DNA from: an uncultured Clostridia bacterium
GTDB lineage: Bacteria; Bacillota; Clostridia; Oscillospirales; Ruminococcaceae
Length of the DNA: 9,033 nt
Direction: 5' to 3'
Assembly: GCA_945931735.1 (NCBI GenBank)
Contig: CAMEPN010000039.1
Coordinates: forward strand, 1-9,033
Position 1 is the first letter of the stretch. Every line of letters starts with the position of its first letter. Position numbers and translations under genes: made by a program. Positions 1 to 6,729 of this stretch are shown here, piece by piece. The notes beneath the pieces were generated by a model. That model was given only the letters and a program-made list of their open reading frames with translations, did no database searches and was not told the origin of the DNA.

Positions 1-516
1 GTTATAAGCGTCGACGGAAAGCGCATAGACGGCTATAACAAAAAGCAGCTTACACAATACCGCAGATATGATATCGGATTTATATTCCAGTTTTACAATC
101 TTCTTCCCAATCTGACCGCAAAGGAAAACGTGGAGCTTGCGGCGCAGACAACGACAGATTTTATACCCGCTGCGGAAATACTTGAAAAGGTTGGGCTGGG
201 GGAAAGAATGAGCAACTTCCCCGCGCAGCTCTCCGGAGGCGAGCAGCAGCGTGTTTCCATTGCGCGAGCGCTAAGCAAGAAGCCGAAGCTGCTGCTGTGC
301 GACGAGCCGACCGGCGCGCTAGACTATAACACCGGAAAGATGATACTTAAGCTGTTGCAGGACACCTGCCGCCGCGACGGAATGACCGTTATCCTCGTTA
401 CGCACAACTCTGCGATTTGCCCGATGGCGGACAGGGTGATACGGATCAAAAACAGCAAGGTGAGCAGCATCTCCATAAACGAAAACCCTACCCCCGTGGA
501 AGAGATAGAGTGGTAA
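1..516 (+). CDS. ABC transporter ATP-binding protein, MacB/LolD type (5' end outside window)
   Basis: This is the ATPase subunit that powers the adjoining FtsX-type permease at the cytoplasmic face of the membrane. The open frame runs from base 1, so the N-terminal roughly 50-60 residues, including the Walker A loop, lie upstream of the window. In the 171 visible residues, the Q-loop is seen as [10 protein letters not shown] (Gln at bases 88-90), the ABC signature as LSGGEQQR (from base 229), Walker B as LLLCDEP (from base 289), the D-loop as GALD, and the switch histidine as VTHN (His at 403-405). The FQFYNLLP and DEPTGALD wording is typical of the MacB/LolD/FtsE-like group that pairs with FtsX-fold permeases. 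A short divergent tail (about 20 residues) follows the catalytic core. The stop lies 11 bases before the permease start, so the pair is almost certainly co-transcribed. Substrate cannot be told from sequence. Confidence 0.95.
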   Translation, partial: VISVDGKRIDGYNKKQLTQYRRYDIGFIFQFYNLLPNLTAKENVELAAQTTTDFIPAAEILEKVGLGERMSNFPAQLSGGEQQRVSIARALSKKPKLLLCDEPTGALDYNTGKMILKLLQDTCRRDGMTVILVTHNSAICPMADRVIRIKNSKVSSISINENPTPVEEIEW

Positions 517-527
517 CGGGAGGGTAA

Positions 528-3500
528 ATGAAAGCTGTAAACAAAAATATCCTTAGGGAGATCTCGCGCACAAAGAACCGATTTTTCTCTATCTTCACCA
601 TATGCGCCATAGGCGTCGGGTTTTTCAGCGGCGTCCGCGCAACCAACGAAATGATGAAAGTGTCCGCCGACGATTATTACGACGAGCACGATCTGTTTGA
701 CCTGCGCGTGCTATCGACGTTCGGGCTTACAGACGGCGACGCGGCGGCAATTGCCGAGATCGACGGCGTTTCGGGAGTATATACCTCGAAATACACAGAC
801 CTCGCGCTGAGAAACGGAGAGCGGGAGTTCCTCACCCGCGTTTATTCGTGGAACAATGACGAGGTAAATAAGGTCGACATCACCGAGGGAAGATATCCGC
901 AGGCGGAAAACGAGTGCATAATCAGCTATAATCAGTTAAAAAAAGGCATTGAGCTGGGCGACACCGTTACTATGGCGGATTTAACAGATGCGGAAGATTT
1001 CCCGTTAAATAACTCCGAGTATACTGTTGTGGGATTTTACAACACCCCTATGTTCGTTTCCATAACACAGCGCGGAAGCACGACCGTCGGCGACGGAGTT
1101 ATCGACGCGTTTATGTATGTTACTGAGAGTAATTTTACACAAGATGTATACACGGAGATATATGTAACCTCCGACGAGCTTAAGGGAATGCAGAGCTATT
1201 CCGAGGAATACGAGGAGCTTTGCGACAGGATAAGCGACAAGCTAGAAGAGCTTGGTAAGGAGCGCTCCGAGATACGCTATGACGAGGTGATAGGCGAAGC
1301 GGAGCGTGAAATTGCCGACGGCGAGGAAGAGCTTGCGCAGGCTAAAATCGACGGTCAGAAAGAACTTGCCGACGCAAAAGCAGAGCTTGACGACGCGGCG
1401 CAGCAGATAGCCGACGGAGAAAAGGAGCTTGACGACGCAAAAGCGGAGCTTGACGACGGCGCGGCACAGCTAGCCGACGCAGAGGAGCAGCTTTCCGACG
1501 CGAAAAAGCAGCTTGACGACGGCTGGGCGGAGTTAAATGACAACAAATCAAAGCTTGACGAAGCGGCGCAGACGCTTGCGGATTCGGAAGCGGAAATAGC
1601 CGACGGCGAAAAGCAGCTTGCCGACGCAAAGAAGCAGCTCGACGACAGCAAGGCGCAGCTCGACAGCGCACAGGCGGAGCTTGACGCGAAGGCTGCGGAG
1701 CTGGCTGACGGAAAAGCGCAGCTCGAGCAGGCAAAGCAGCAGCTTTCCGACGGGCAGGCGCAGTATGACGCGGGAAAACAGCAGTACGAGCAGGGGCTTG
1801 CGCAGTACAACGCCGGAATGGCGCAGCTTGAGCAGGCAGAGATCCAGCTCGAGCAGGCAGAGCAGCTTTACGGAAAGGACAACCCGCAGATACAGCAGCA
1901 GCGCGCGCAGCTCGAGGCGCAGAAGCTGACGCTTGATCAGACGGGCGCGGTGCTCGAGCAGACAAGGCTGACGCTCGAACAGACGGAGCAGCAGCTTTCC
2001 GCAGCAGCGGATGAAATTGCCGCAAACGAACAGACTATAACCGACGGCGAGCAGCAGCTTTCCGCCGCGCAGGAGCAGATAGACGAGGGCTATGCGCAGT
2101 ATAATGCGGGTCTTGCTGAGTATAATACTTCCGCCGCAGAGTTTGCGGAGGGAAAGAAGAAATACGAGGACGGGCTTGCGGAATACAACGACGGACTGGC
2201 GCAGTATAACGAGGGCGCACAAAAGCTTGCCGACGCGCAGAGCGAGTATGAAAGCGGCGCCGCGGAGCTTGCGGAAAAGCGCGCGGAGTATGAGGACGGC
2301 GTTAAAAAGTATAACGACGGCGTAACGGAGCTTGAGGACGCAAAGGCGCAGTATGCCGACGGGCTTGCAGAATACGCAGACGGCGAGGAGAAGTTCAAAA
2401 CCGAGATAGCGGACGCGGAAAAGGAACTTGCCGACGCGCGTGAGAAAATCTCCGACGCGGGCGAGGCGAAATGGTACGTTTTCCTCCGCGGCGACAACGC
2501 GGGCTACGCAGAATATGAGAGCAACGCCGAAAGAATAGGGAAGATTGCGACGATATTCCCGGTGTTCTTCCTGCTGGTGGCGGCGCTGGTCTGCCTTACC
2601 ACAATGTCAAGAATGGTCGAGGAGCAGCGCACGCAGATCGGCACGCTTAAGGCGCTCGGCTATTCCAACGGAACGATAATGCGGTATTACATGACCTATG
2701 CCGTCACGGCGGCAGCGGCGGGAAGCATTCTTGGCGCGTTGGTCGGAGTGCTCATTTTCCCGACGGTAATTATATACGCGTATTCCATGCTGTATAATAT
2801 CACAAAAATACACTATCTGTATAACGTTTGGAATATCTTGATTTCCGTGGGGTCAATGGTCGCAGCGATAGCGCTGACGGTTTTCTTTACCTCGAAAAAG
2901 GTACTGGCGGAAACGCCTGCAGGGCTTATGCGGCCAAAGGCGCCCAAAGCGGGAAAGCGCGTGCTTATCGAGCGTATAGGGTTCATCTGGAATAAAATGA
3001 GCTTCTTCGCGAAGGTGTCGGGAAGAAACCTTTTCAGGTACAAGCGGCGAATGTTCATGACGGTAATCGGCATCGCGGGCTGTACGGCGCTGTCGCTTAC
3101 GGGCTTCGGGCTTAAGGATTCGATAAGCGATATTATTGACTTACAGTATAAATCTATATATAAATACAGTGGGTATATTGCTTATGACTCGGAAATCAGC
3201 GGCGAGGAGCTTGAAAACATATATTCCGACATAAACGACTATCATGCGGACACGCTCATGACAAGGGCGCTGATAAAGCAGTACACGCTGACCAAAAACG
3301 GGAACACCGTTCAGGCATACGTTACCTGCGTAGAGGACGCGGGTAAATTTGAGGAAATGATAGACCTGCACGAGCGTGTTTCGGGCGAGAAGCTGAGCCT
3401 TTCGGACGGAATAATCGCCACCGAAAAGACCGGAAAGCTGCTCGGCATCGGCAAGGGCGAAACGGCGCAGATACGCGTGAACGACAGCAAGGAAAAAACG

Positions 3501-4142
3501 TTCGCCATATCGGGGCTTACGGAGCATTATGTCGGGAATTACGTCTACATGACGAGCGCGCAGTATGAGGAGATCTTCGGCGCGCCGCCCGAATACAACA
3601 TCATCTATTTCAACAACGGCATAACCGAGGAAAGCGGCGAACAGAACGCGTTCAGCGAGAAAATGCTCAAAAACGACGCAGTGCTTTCCGTTTCGATGAA
3701 CGCTTCCTCCTCCAGTACTTTCAGCGACACGATAAAGATCATGGACCTCGTTGTGATGGTGCTTATCGTTTCGGCGGGCGCGCTCGCGTTCGTGGTGCTA
3801 TACAACCTGACCAACATCAATATTACGGAGCGTATACGCGAGATAGCGACCCTTAAGGTGCTTGGCTTCTATGACCGAGAGGTATCGAGCTATGTATTCA
3901 GAGAGAATATTATACTCTCCGTATTGGGAGCGGCAGTAGGGCTTGGGCTCGGAACGGCGCTCTGCCTGTTTGTAATAACCACCGCGGAAATAGACGAGGT
4001 TATGTTCGGAAGAAATATCCACCTGCTGTCCTATGTCTGGGCGTTCCTTGTCACGGTCGCGTTCTCGCTTATCGTAAACCTTATCATGACAAAAGAACTG
4101 AAAAAGGTGAGCATGGTCGAGTCGCTGAAATCGGTGGAATAA
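528..4142 (+). CDS. FtsX-type ABC permease with long extracytoplasmic coiled-coil insert
   Basis: This 1204-residue membrane protein is the permease partner of the preceding ATPase. The start is ATG 528, preceded by GGGAGGG. The predicted order is: transmembrane helix 1 (about residues 19-36); a globular extracytoplasmic region to about 224; a heptad coiled coil at about 225-645; then a KWYVF...GYAEY junction. The first FtsX module follows, with helices near 675-692, 720-745 and 770-790. Another helix near 843-862 precedes a second extracytoplasmic domain (about 865-1065). The second FtsX module has helices near 1071-1092, 1126-1150 and 1166-1185. Both modules carry the conserved LK-A/V-LG coupling motif (TLKALGYSN and TLKVLGFYD) for contact with the ATPase. 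The family is widespread in Firmicutes, usually annotated only as FtsX-like permease; its cargo is unknown. Ordinary MacB and LolC/E proteins lack this coiled coil. A role in export, lipid handling or signalling to cell-wall enzymes are all possible. Confidence 0.95.
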   Translation: MKAVNKNILREISRTKNRFFSIFTICAIGVGFFSGVRATNEMMKVSADDYYDEHDLFDLRVLSTFGLTDGDAAAIAEIDGVSGVYTSKYTDLALRNGEREFLTRVYSWNNDEVNKVDITEGRYPQAENECIISYNQLKKGIELGDTVTMADLTDAEDFPLNNSEYTVVGFYNTPMFVSITQRGSTTVGDGVIDAFMYVTESNFTQDVYTEIYVTSDELKGMQSYSEEYEELCDRISDKLEELGKERSEIRYDEVIGEAEREIADGEEELAQAKIDGQKELADAKAELDDAAQQIADGEKELDDAKAELDDGAAQLADAEEQLSDAKKQLDDGWAELNDNKSKLDEAAQTLADSEAEIADGEKQLADAKKQLDDSKAQLDSAQAELDAKAAELADGKAQLEQAKQQLSDGQAQYDAGKQQYEQGLAQYNAGMAQLEQAEIQLEQAEQLYGKDNPQIQQQRAQLEAQKLTLDQTGAVLEQTRLTLEQTEQQLSAAADEIAANEQTITDGEQQLSAAQEQIDEGYAQYNAGLAEYNTSAAEFAEGKKKYEDGLAEYNDGLAQYNEGAQKLADAQSEYESGAAELAEKRAEYEDGVKKYNDGVTELEDAKAQYADGLAEYADGEEKFKTEIADAEKELADAREKISDAGEAKWYVFLRGDNAGYAEYESNAERIGKIATIFPVFFLLVAALVCLTTMSRMVEEQRTQIGTLKALGYSNGTIMRYYMTYAVTAAAAGSILGALVGVLIFPTVIIYAYSMLYNITKIHYLYNVWNILISVGSMVAAIALTVFFTSKKVLAETPAGLMRPKAPKAGKRVLIERIGFIWNKMSFFAKVSGRNLFRYKRRMFMTVIGIAGCTALSLTGFGLKDSISDIIDLQYKSIYKYSGYIAYDSEISGEELENIYSDINDYHADTLMTRALIKQYTLTKNGNTVQAYVTCVEDAGKFEEMIDLHERVSGEKLSLSDGIIATEKTGKLLGIGKGETAQIRVNDSKEKTFAISGLTEHYVGNYVYMTSAQYEEIFGAPPEYNIIYFNNGITEESGEQNAFSEKMLKNDAVLSVSMNASSSSTFSDTIKIMDLVVMVLIVSAGALAFVVLYNLTNINITERIREIATLKVLGFYDREVSSYVFRENIILSVLGAAVGLGLGTALCLFVITTAEIDEVMFGRNIHLLSYVWAFLVTVAFSLIVNLIMTKELKKVSMVESLKSVE
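1200..2462 (+). repeat. Degenerate 21-bp (heptad) repeat region encoding the permease coiled coil
   Basis: Within the permease gene this stretch encodes roughly 60 consecutive seven-residue units of the style ADGEKQL, ADAKKQL, AQYDAGK and AEYNDGL. The DNA therefore looks like a diverged 21-base tandem repeat rich in GACGCA, GACGGC and CAGCTT words. Hydrophobic Leu, Ile or Tyr recur every seven residues among Ala, Gln, Glu, Asp and Lys, as in an amphipathic helix. The segment has a single proline (residue 453, in YGKDNPQ), close to its middle. The N-terminal arm is Leu-dominated, while Tyr-Gly heptads cluster near residues 410-435 and 515-560. The skewed composition leaves long open frames on the other strand (for example 1342-2025 and 1548-2222), which I judge to be by-products. 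Such repeats are prone to length change by slippage. Confidence 0.9.
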
Positions 4143-4175
4143 TATACTTAACGTATAATTTATGAGGAATATAAC

Positions 4176-5102
4176 ATGATTGAGAACATTGTTACCATAA
4201 AGCTCCCTGCCGACGAGGAGCTTACCATAAAGAAAAATCACCTCTGCGGCGGCGAGGGAAAGCGCATAGCAATCGTTACGGGGATACACGGCGACGAGCT
4301 TGAGGGACAGTATGTCTGCTACGAGCTGGTGAAGCGGATTACCGCGAATATGTCCTCGCTACACGGCACGGTGGATATCTACCCGTCGATAAACCCGCTC
4401 GGAATGGAGTCGGTGACGCGCGCGGTGCCTATGTCGGGGCTGGACATGAACAGAATATTTCCCGGCTCGGACACGGGCGCAATCGCGGAGAGCATCGCTG
4501 CGAAGCTGGTTCAGGACATAAGCGGCGCGGACATCTGCATTGATATCCACGCGAGCAATATTTTTATCCGCGAGATACCGCAGGTCAGAATAACCTCCGA
4601 AAACAGCTCGAAGCTGCTCAGATACGCGAAAATGCTGAATACCGACCTTGTATGGGTGCATGACTCGAACGCTGTCGGGGAAGGCTCCCTCGCGGACACG
4701 CTCAACCGCTCGGGCGTTCCGACGCTCGTTATCGAAATGGGCGTAGGTCAGCGGATAACGAAGGAATACTGCTTCCAGCTCCTTTCGGGGATATTCAGGC
4801 TCATGTCGGAGCTTGGCATATGGTCGGGCGCGGAGGAAAAGGTGTCCCACCCTATGGTGTCGACAGACGGCTCCGTAAAGGTGATCCACTCGGGCGCGGG
4901 CGGGATATTCATACCGAACGCGGAGCACAATATGTGGCTGTCGAAAGGCTCGGTCATAGGCGAGATAGTGAACCCGATAAGCGGGACGGTCGAGCAGGAG
5001 GTTTCCGCGCCCGCGGACGGGCTTCTGTTCTCCCTGAGGGAATATCCTATCGTCTACGAGGGCAGCGTTATCGCGCGCATTCTCAGCATGGACGGAGAAT
5101 GA
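4176..5102 (+). CDS. Succinylglutamate desuccinylase/aspartoacylase (AstE/AspA) family zinc hydrolase
   Basis: This 308-residue protein is predicted to be a cytoplasmic M14-fold zinc hydrolase that cleaves an N-acyl amino acid or similar amide. The start ATG 4176 has GAGGA seven bases upstream. The zinc ligands are visible as GIHGDELEG (His38, Glu41) and IDIHAS (His125). A substrate-binding segment reads DMNRIFPG (residues 90-97), and the probable catalytic Glu is Glu187 in LVIEMGVG. The C-terminal part (about 225-308), with NPISGTV and APADGLL, resembles the small beta-barrel that closes the active site in this family. All expected catalytic residues are present, and length is normal for the group. 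Nothing around it indicates arginine succinyltransferase degradation, so AstE itself is unlikely and the substrate is open. It lies 33 bases after the permease gene with no visible terminator between, so it may belong to the transporter transcript. Confidence 0.88.
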   Translation: MIENIVTIKLPADEELTIKKNHLCGGEGKRIAIVTGIHGDELEGQYVCYELVKRITANMSSLHGTVDIYPSINPLGMESVTRAVPMSGLDMNRIFPGSDTGAIAESIAAKLVQDISGADICIDIHASNIFIREIPQVRITSENSSKLLRYAKMLNTDLVWVHDSNAVGEGSLADTLNRSGVPTLVIEMGVGQRITKEYCFQLLSGIFRLMSELGIWSGAEEKVSHPMVSTDGSVKVIHSGAGGIFIPNAEHNMWLSKGSVIGEIVNPISGTVEQEVSAPADGLLFSLREYPIVYEGSVIARILSMDGE

Positions 5103-5116
5103 CAAAGCGGCTGTAC

Positions 5117-5145
5117 TTGACTTATGATGTTTATTATGGTACAAT
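5117..5145 (+). promoter_or_regulatory. Sigma-A-type promoter of the DtxR-family regulator
   Basis: A -35 box TTGACT (5117-5122) and a -10 box TACAAT (5140-5145) are separated by exactly 17 bases, close to the housekeeping consensus. Transcription would start near 5151-5153, about 35 bases before the ATG at 5187. This makes the alternative TTG at 5151 unlikely as the start codon. It is the best-formed promoter I can see in the window. Confidence 0.8.
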
Positions 5146-5151
5146 AATCAT
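5124..5151. promoter_or_regulatory. Candidate operator: imperfect dyad over the promoter
   Basis: ATGAT (5124-5128) is mirrored by ATCAT (5147-5151), and TATT (5132-5135) by AATA (5143-5146), giving an imperfect inverted repeat. The two arms differ by three bases, so the outer and inner pairs do not share one exact centre. The dyad covers the spacer, the -10 box and the likely start point, which is where an autoregulating repressor would bind. DtxR-family proteins bind as dimers to such sites and often control their own gene. AT-rich promoters readily give chance dyads, so this is only a candidate. Confidence 0.3.
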
Positions 5152-5186
5152 TGGAGAAAATATCCGACGAAAGGCGGCGGGACGTA

Positions 5187-5570
5187 ATGAAAGACAGAAT
5201 ATTTGAATCAAAGGAAAATTATCTCGAAACCATTCTTGTATTATATAACAGAAACGGAGAGGTGCGCTCCGTCGACATTGCGACGGAAATGGAGTTCTCA
5301 AAACCGAGCGTGAGCGTGGCAATGAAGAACCTCCGCGAGGACGGCTGTATAAATATGGACAAGAACGGCTACATAACCCTCACCGACAAAGGCAGAGAGA
5401 TTGCCGAGAGGGTATATGAGCGGCACTTGCTGTTCACGAGCTGGCTCATTTCCATGGGCGTGAACGAGGACGTCGCGGCGGAGGACGCCTGCCGTATAGA
5501 GCACTGCATAAGCGCAGAGAGCTTTGAGGCGATAAAGAAGTTTGTCAAGAAATATCAGAACGCGGAATAA
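5187..5570 (+). CDS. DtxR/MntR-family metal-dependent transcriptional regulator
   Basis: This 127-residue DNA-binding protein should repress or activate metal-homeostasis genes according to Fe(II) or Mn(II). The N-terminal winged helix-turn-helix spans about residues 8-66, with SVDIATEMEFSKPSVSVAMKN as helix-turn-helix and GYITLTDKG as wing. The dimerisation and metal-binding domain follows (about 70-123). It has no C-terminal SH3/FeoA-like domain, so it resembles short MntR rather than full DtxR. Aligned to MntR, with an offset of three, the ligands read Asn11, Glu14, His80, Cys102, Glu105 and His106. The DACRIEH motif is DtxR-like, with Cys where MntR has Glu. ATG 5187 is chosen because the TTG at 5151 falls at the predicted transcription start and lacks a ribosome binding site. 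AAAGGCGG (5170-5177) is a modest site for the chosen ATG. Target genes are not identifiable here, and no feoAB or mntH neighbour is in view. Confidence 0.9.
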   Translation: MKDRIFESKENYLETILVLYNRNGEVRSVDIATEMEFSKPSVSVAMKNLREDGCINMDKNGYITLTDKGREIAERVYERHLLFTSWLISMGVNEDVAAEDACRIEHCISAESFEAIKKFVKKYQNAE

Positions 5571-5585
5571 TTCCTGCGCTGCGTT

Positions 5586-5602
5586 AAGCCGAAATGCGGC
5601 TT
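5586..5602 (+). other. Small stem-loop between regulator and MBL genes
   Basis: AAGCCG (5586-5591) pairs with CGGCTT (5597-5602) across the loop AAATG. No T-tract follows, so it does not look like an intrinsic terminator. It could affect mRNA stability or partial attenuation between the two genes, or be chance. The 82-base gap otherwise shows only the ribosome binding site of the next gene. Confidence 0.35.
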
Positions 5603-5636
5603 GTGCGGTGCGGGCGTTAGTGCTGTGAACTTTTAC

Positions 5637-5641
5637 GGAGG
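5637..5641 (+). promoter_or_regulatory. Ribosome binding site that supports the TTG start at 5653
   Basis: GGAGG sits 11 bases before TTG 5653. No in-frame ATG or GTG fits it better: the GTG at 5625 is in another frame and lies upstream of the site. The residues after the TTG (MKIICLIEN) match the usual beginning of this MBL group, so the rare start codon is accepted. A TTG start with longish spacing suggests modest translation. Confidence 0.65.
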
Positions 5642-5652
5642 CGGCGGACAGG

Positions 5653-6501
5653 TTGAAAATTATTTGTCTTATCGAAAACACTGCGGTCGACGAAAAGCTG
5701 TTCAACGAGGACGGAATGTCGCTTTTTGTGGAATACGGCGGCAGGAATTATCTTATAGACACGGGTCTTACGGGGAAAGCCGTCGACAACGCGCGGAGAA
5801 TGCGGCTTCCGATAGACAAGGTAGACGCGGTCGTTATAACGCATAACCATGCGGCGCACATCGGAGGCATCGAAAGCGTAATGCGGCTGAACCCGCGCGC
5901 GGAGATATACATGAGGGCTGCGGCGCAGAACGAGGTTTTCAGAAAGAGCGGGCTGTTCAAAACGCCGGTCGGCGAGGGCAAGCAGTTTTTCAAGAAATAT
6001 GCGGAAAACCTTATCCTGTTCAACAGCTTTTCGGAGGTCTGCGAGGGGTTCTACCTTGCGTCCTGCGAAAATTTCGAGGAAAAGAACCTCAACCCCGACA
6101 GGAGCTGTTTTATCATGGACGGGAAAAAGGCAGTGCCGTTCGACCATTCCGACGAAAGCTTCGCGGTGATATTCCCGAAAAAGCGCAAGGCGGAGGGGCT
6201 TGTCCTTGTGGGAGGCTGCTTCCACTGCGGCGTGATGAACATGATGGAAACAGTGTCGCGGAGGTGGAGCGGGATACCGATACTCGCGGTGATAGGCGGC
6301 TTCCATTTCAGCGGGAGCAATCCGAAAACGCTGAACTGCCCCGCGGAATATGTGATCTCGCAGGCGCGCTCGCTTAAGTACAGCGGCGCGGAGAGGATAT
6401 ACGCCTGCCACTGCACAGGCTTCAAGGGCTTCGATACCATGGACGAGATACTCGGCGACAGGCTGATGTATTTCGGCGGGGGAGAGGCACTGGAATTTTG
6501 A
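5653..6501 (+). CDS. Metallo-beta-lactamase-fold protein, DHPS-like group, with altered HxHxDH motif
   Basis: This 282-residue protein has the alpha-beta/beta-alpha MBL fold of the group named after 7,8-dihydropterin-6-methyl-4-(beta-D-ribofuranosyl)-aminobenzene-5'-phosphate synthase. Support comes from the N-terminal MKIICLIEN strand, YLIDTGLTG (about 33-41), the metal motif THNHAAH (His64, His66, His69), GGCFHCG (His191), IGGFHF (His218) and CHCTGF (His253). The usual motif is HxHxDH; here Ala68 (GCG, 5854-5856) replaces the Asp that normally helps hold the second metal. All other metal-ligand histidines remain, so the protein may bind one metal or have changed chemistry. It is probably co-transcribed with the upstream regulator (82-base gap, no terminator) and is followed directly by a terminator. 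Members of this group are mostly uncharacterised hydrolases or oxidoreductase-like proteins, so the reaction is unknown. No signal peptide is seen; it is likely cytoplasmic. Confidence 0.87.
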   Translation: MKIICLIENTAVDEKLFNEDGMSLFVEYGGRNYLIDTGLTGKAVDNARRMRLPIDKVDAVVITHNHAAHIGGIESVMRLNPRAEIYMRAAAQNEVFRKSGLFKTPVGEGKQFFKKYAENLILFNSFSEVCEGFYLASCENFEEKNLNPDRSCFIMDGKKAVPFDHSDESFAVIFPKKRKAEGLVLVGGCFHCGVMNMMETVSRRWSGIPILAVIGGFHFSGSNPKTLNCPAEYVISQARSLKYSGAERIYACHCTGFKGFDTMDEILGDRLMYFGGGEALEF

Positions 6502-6508
6502 TATTACG

Positions 6509-6539
6509 ACCCGAGCCATTGCTGCTCGGGTATTTTTTT
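6509..6539 (+). terminator. Intrinsic (Rho-independent) terminator
   Basis: ACCCGAGC (6509-6516) pairs perfectly with GCTCGGGT (6524-6531) across a seven-base loop, followed by A and seven Ts (6533-6539). It starts eight bases after the MBL stop codon and should end the regulator-MBL transcript, separating it from the RCC1 gene. Confidence 0.93.
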
Positions 6540-6729
6540 AAGAAAAAATTAATTATTATGGCATAAGAAATTTAAGCAGCGCGGTGTAAAATAAAAAAAA
6601 GAAAAAATATCCGGAAAAATCAAAAAAATATGCAACTTTTTTGTTCGGAAAATTGTTTTATATTATGAAAGCCGCCGAAAACATTCGGCGCGGCTATAAA
6701 TATATTTACATCGGAATGGGGAGGAAAAT
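6540..6729 (+). other. AT-rich intergenic spacer and leader of the RCC1-repeat gene
   Basis: The spacer after the terminator is very A-rich (6540-6666), unlike the GC-rich genes around it. It must hold the promoter of the RCC1 gene, but I find no well-spaced pair of boxes. The nearest is TTGTTC (6641-6646) with TATTAT (6661-6666), whose 14-base spacing is too short. A strong ribosome binding site GGGGAGG (6718-6724) lies five bases before the ATG. No RNA gene or riboswitch is recognised. Confidence 0.5.
6670..6695 (+). other. Leader stem-loop upstream of the RCC1 gene
   Basis: AGCCG-CCGAA (6670-6679) pairs with TTCGG-CG-CGGCT (6684-6695) around an AACA loop, leaving a two-base bulge. The stem is GC-rich inside an AT-rich leader and has no T-tract, so it is not a terminator. 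It would lie near the 5' end of the mRNA if transcription starts just after 6666, a position where hairpins can protect mRNA from decay. That role is inference. Confidence 0.4.

Noticed and set aside
1342..2222. Long open frames on the minus strand (227 and 224 codons) inside the permease gene
   Set aside because: They mirror the repetitive coiled-coil region, give low-complexity Ala/Arg/Leu/Pro-rich or Leu/Val-rich products with no known fold, and lie opposite a clearly real gene.
1200..2462. The tandem 21-base repeats considered as a CRISPR array or non-coding satellite
   Set aside because: The reading frame is open throughout, the units are contiguous without spacers, and the periodicity is that of protein heptads.
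4143..4159. TATAAT box (4154-4159) and short inverted repeat TATAC...GTATA before the hydrolase gene
   Set aside because: No usable -35 box lies 16-18 bases upstream, and a five-base inverted repeat in AT-rich DNA is expected by chance.
4359..5144. 261-codon minus-strand frame opposite the AstE/AspA-family gene
   Set aside because: The product is rich in Arg, His, Val and Tyr, the usual antisense shadow of GC-rich coding, and the plus-strand gene has all its catalytic motifs.
5151..5186. Upstream TTG start that would add 12 residues to the DtxR-family regulator
   Set aside because: It falls at the predicted transcription start, has no ribosome binding site, and the family alignment begins at the ATG at 5187.
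4820..5206. 128-codon plus-strand frame crossing the hydrolase stop and the promoter
   Set aside because: The Gly/Arg-rich product has no fold signature, overlaps two real genes in other frames and spans the promoter.
5617..6519. 300-codon minus-strand frame opposite the MBL gene
   Set aside because: No recognisable domain, and it overlaps both the terminator stem and a gene with clear family motifs.
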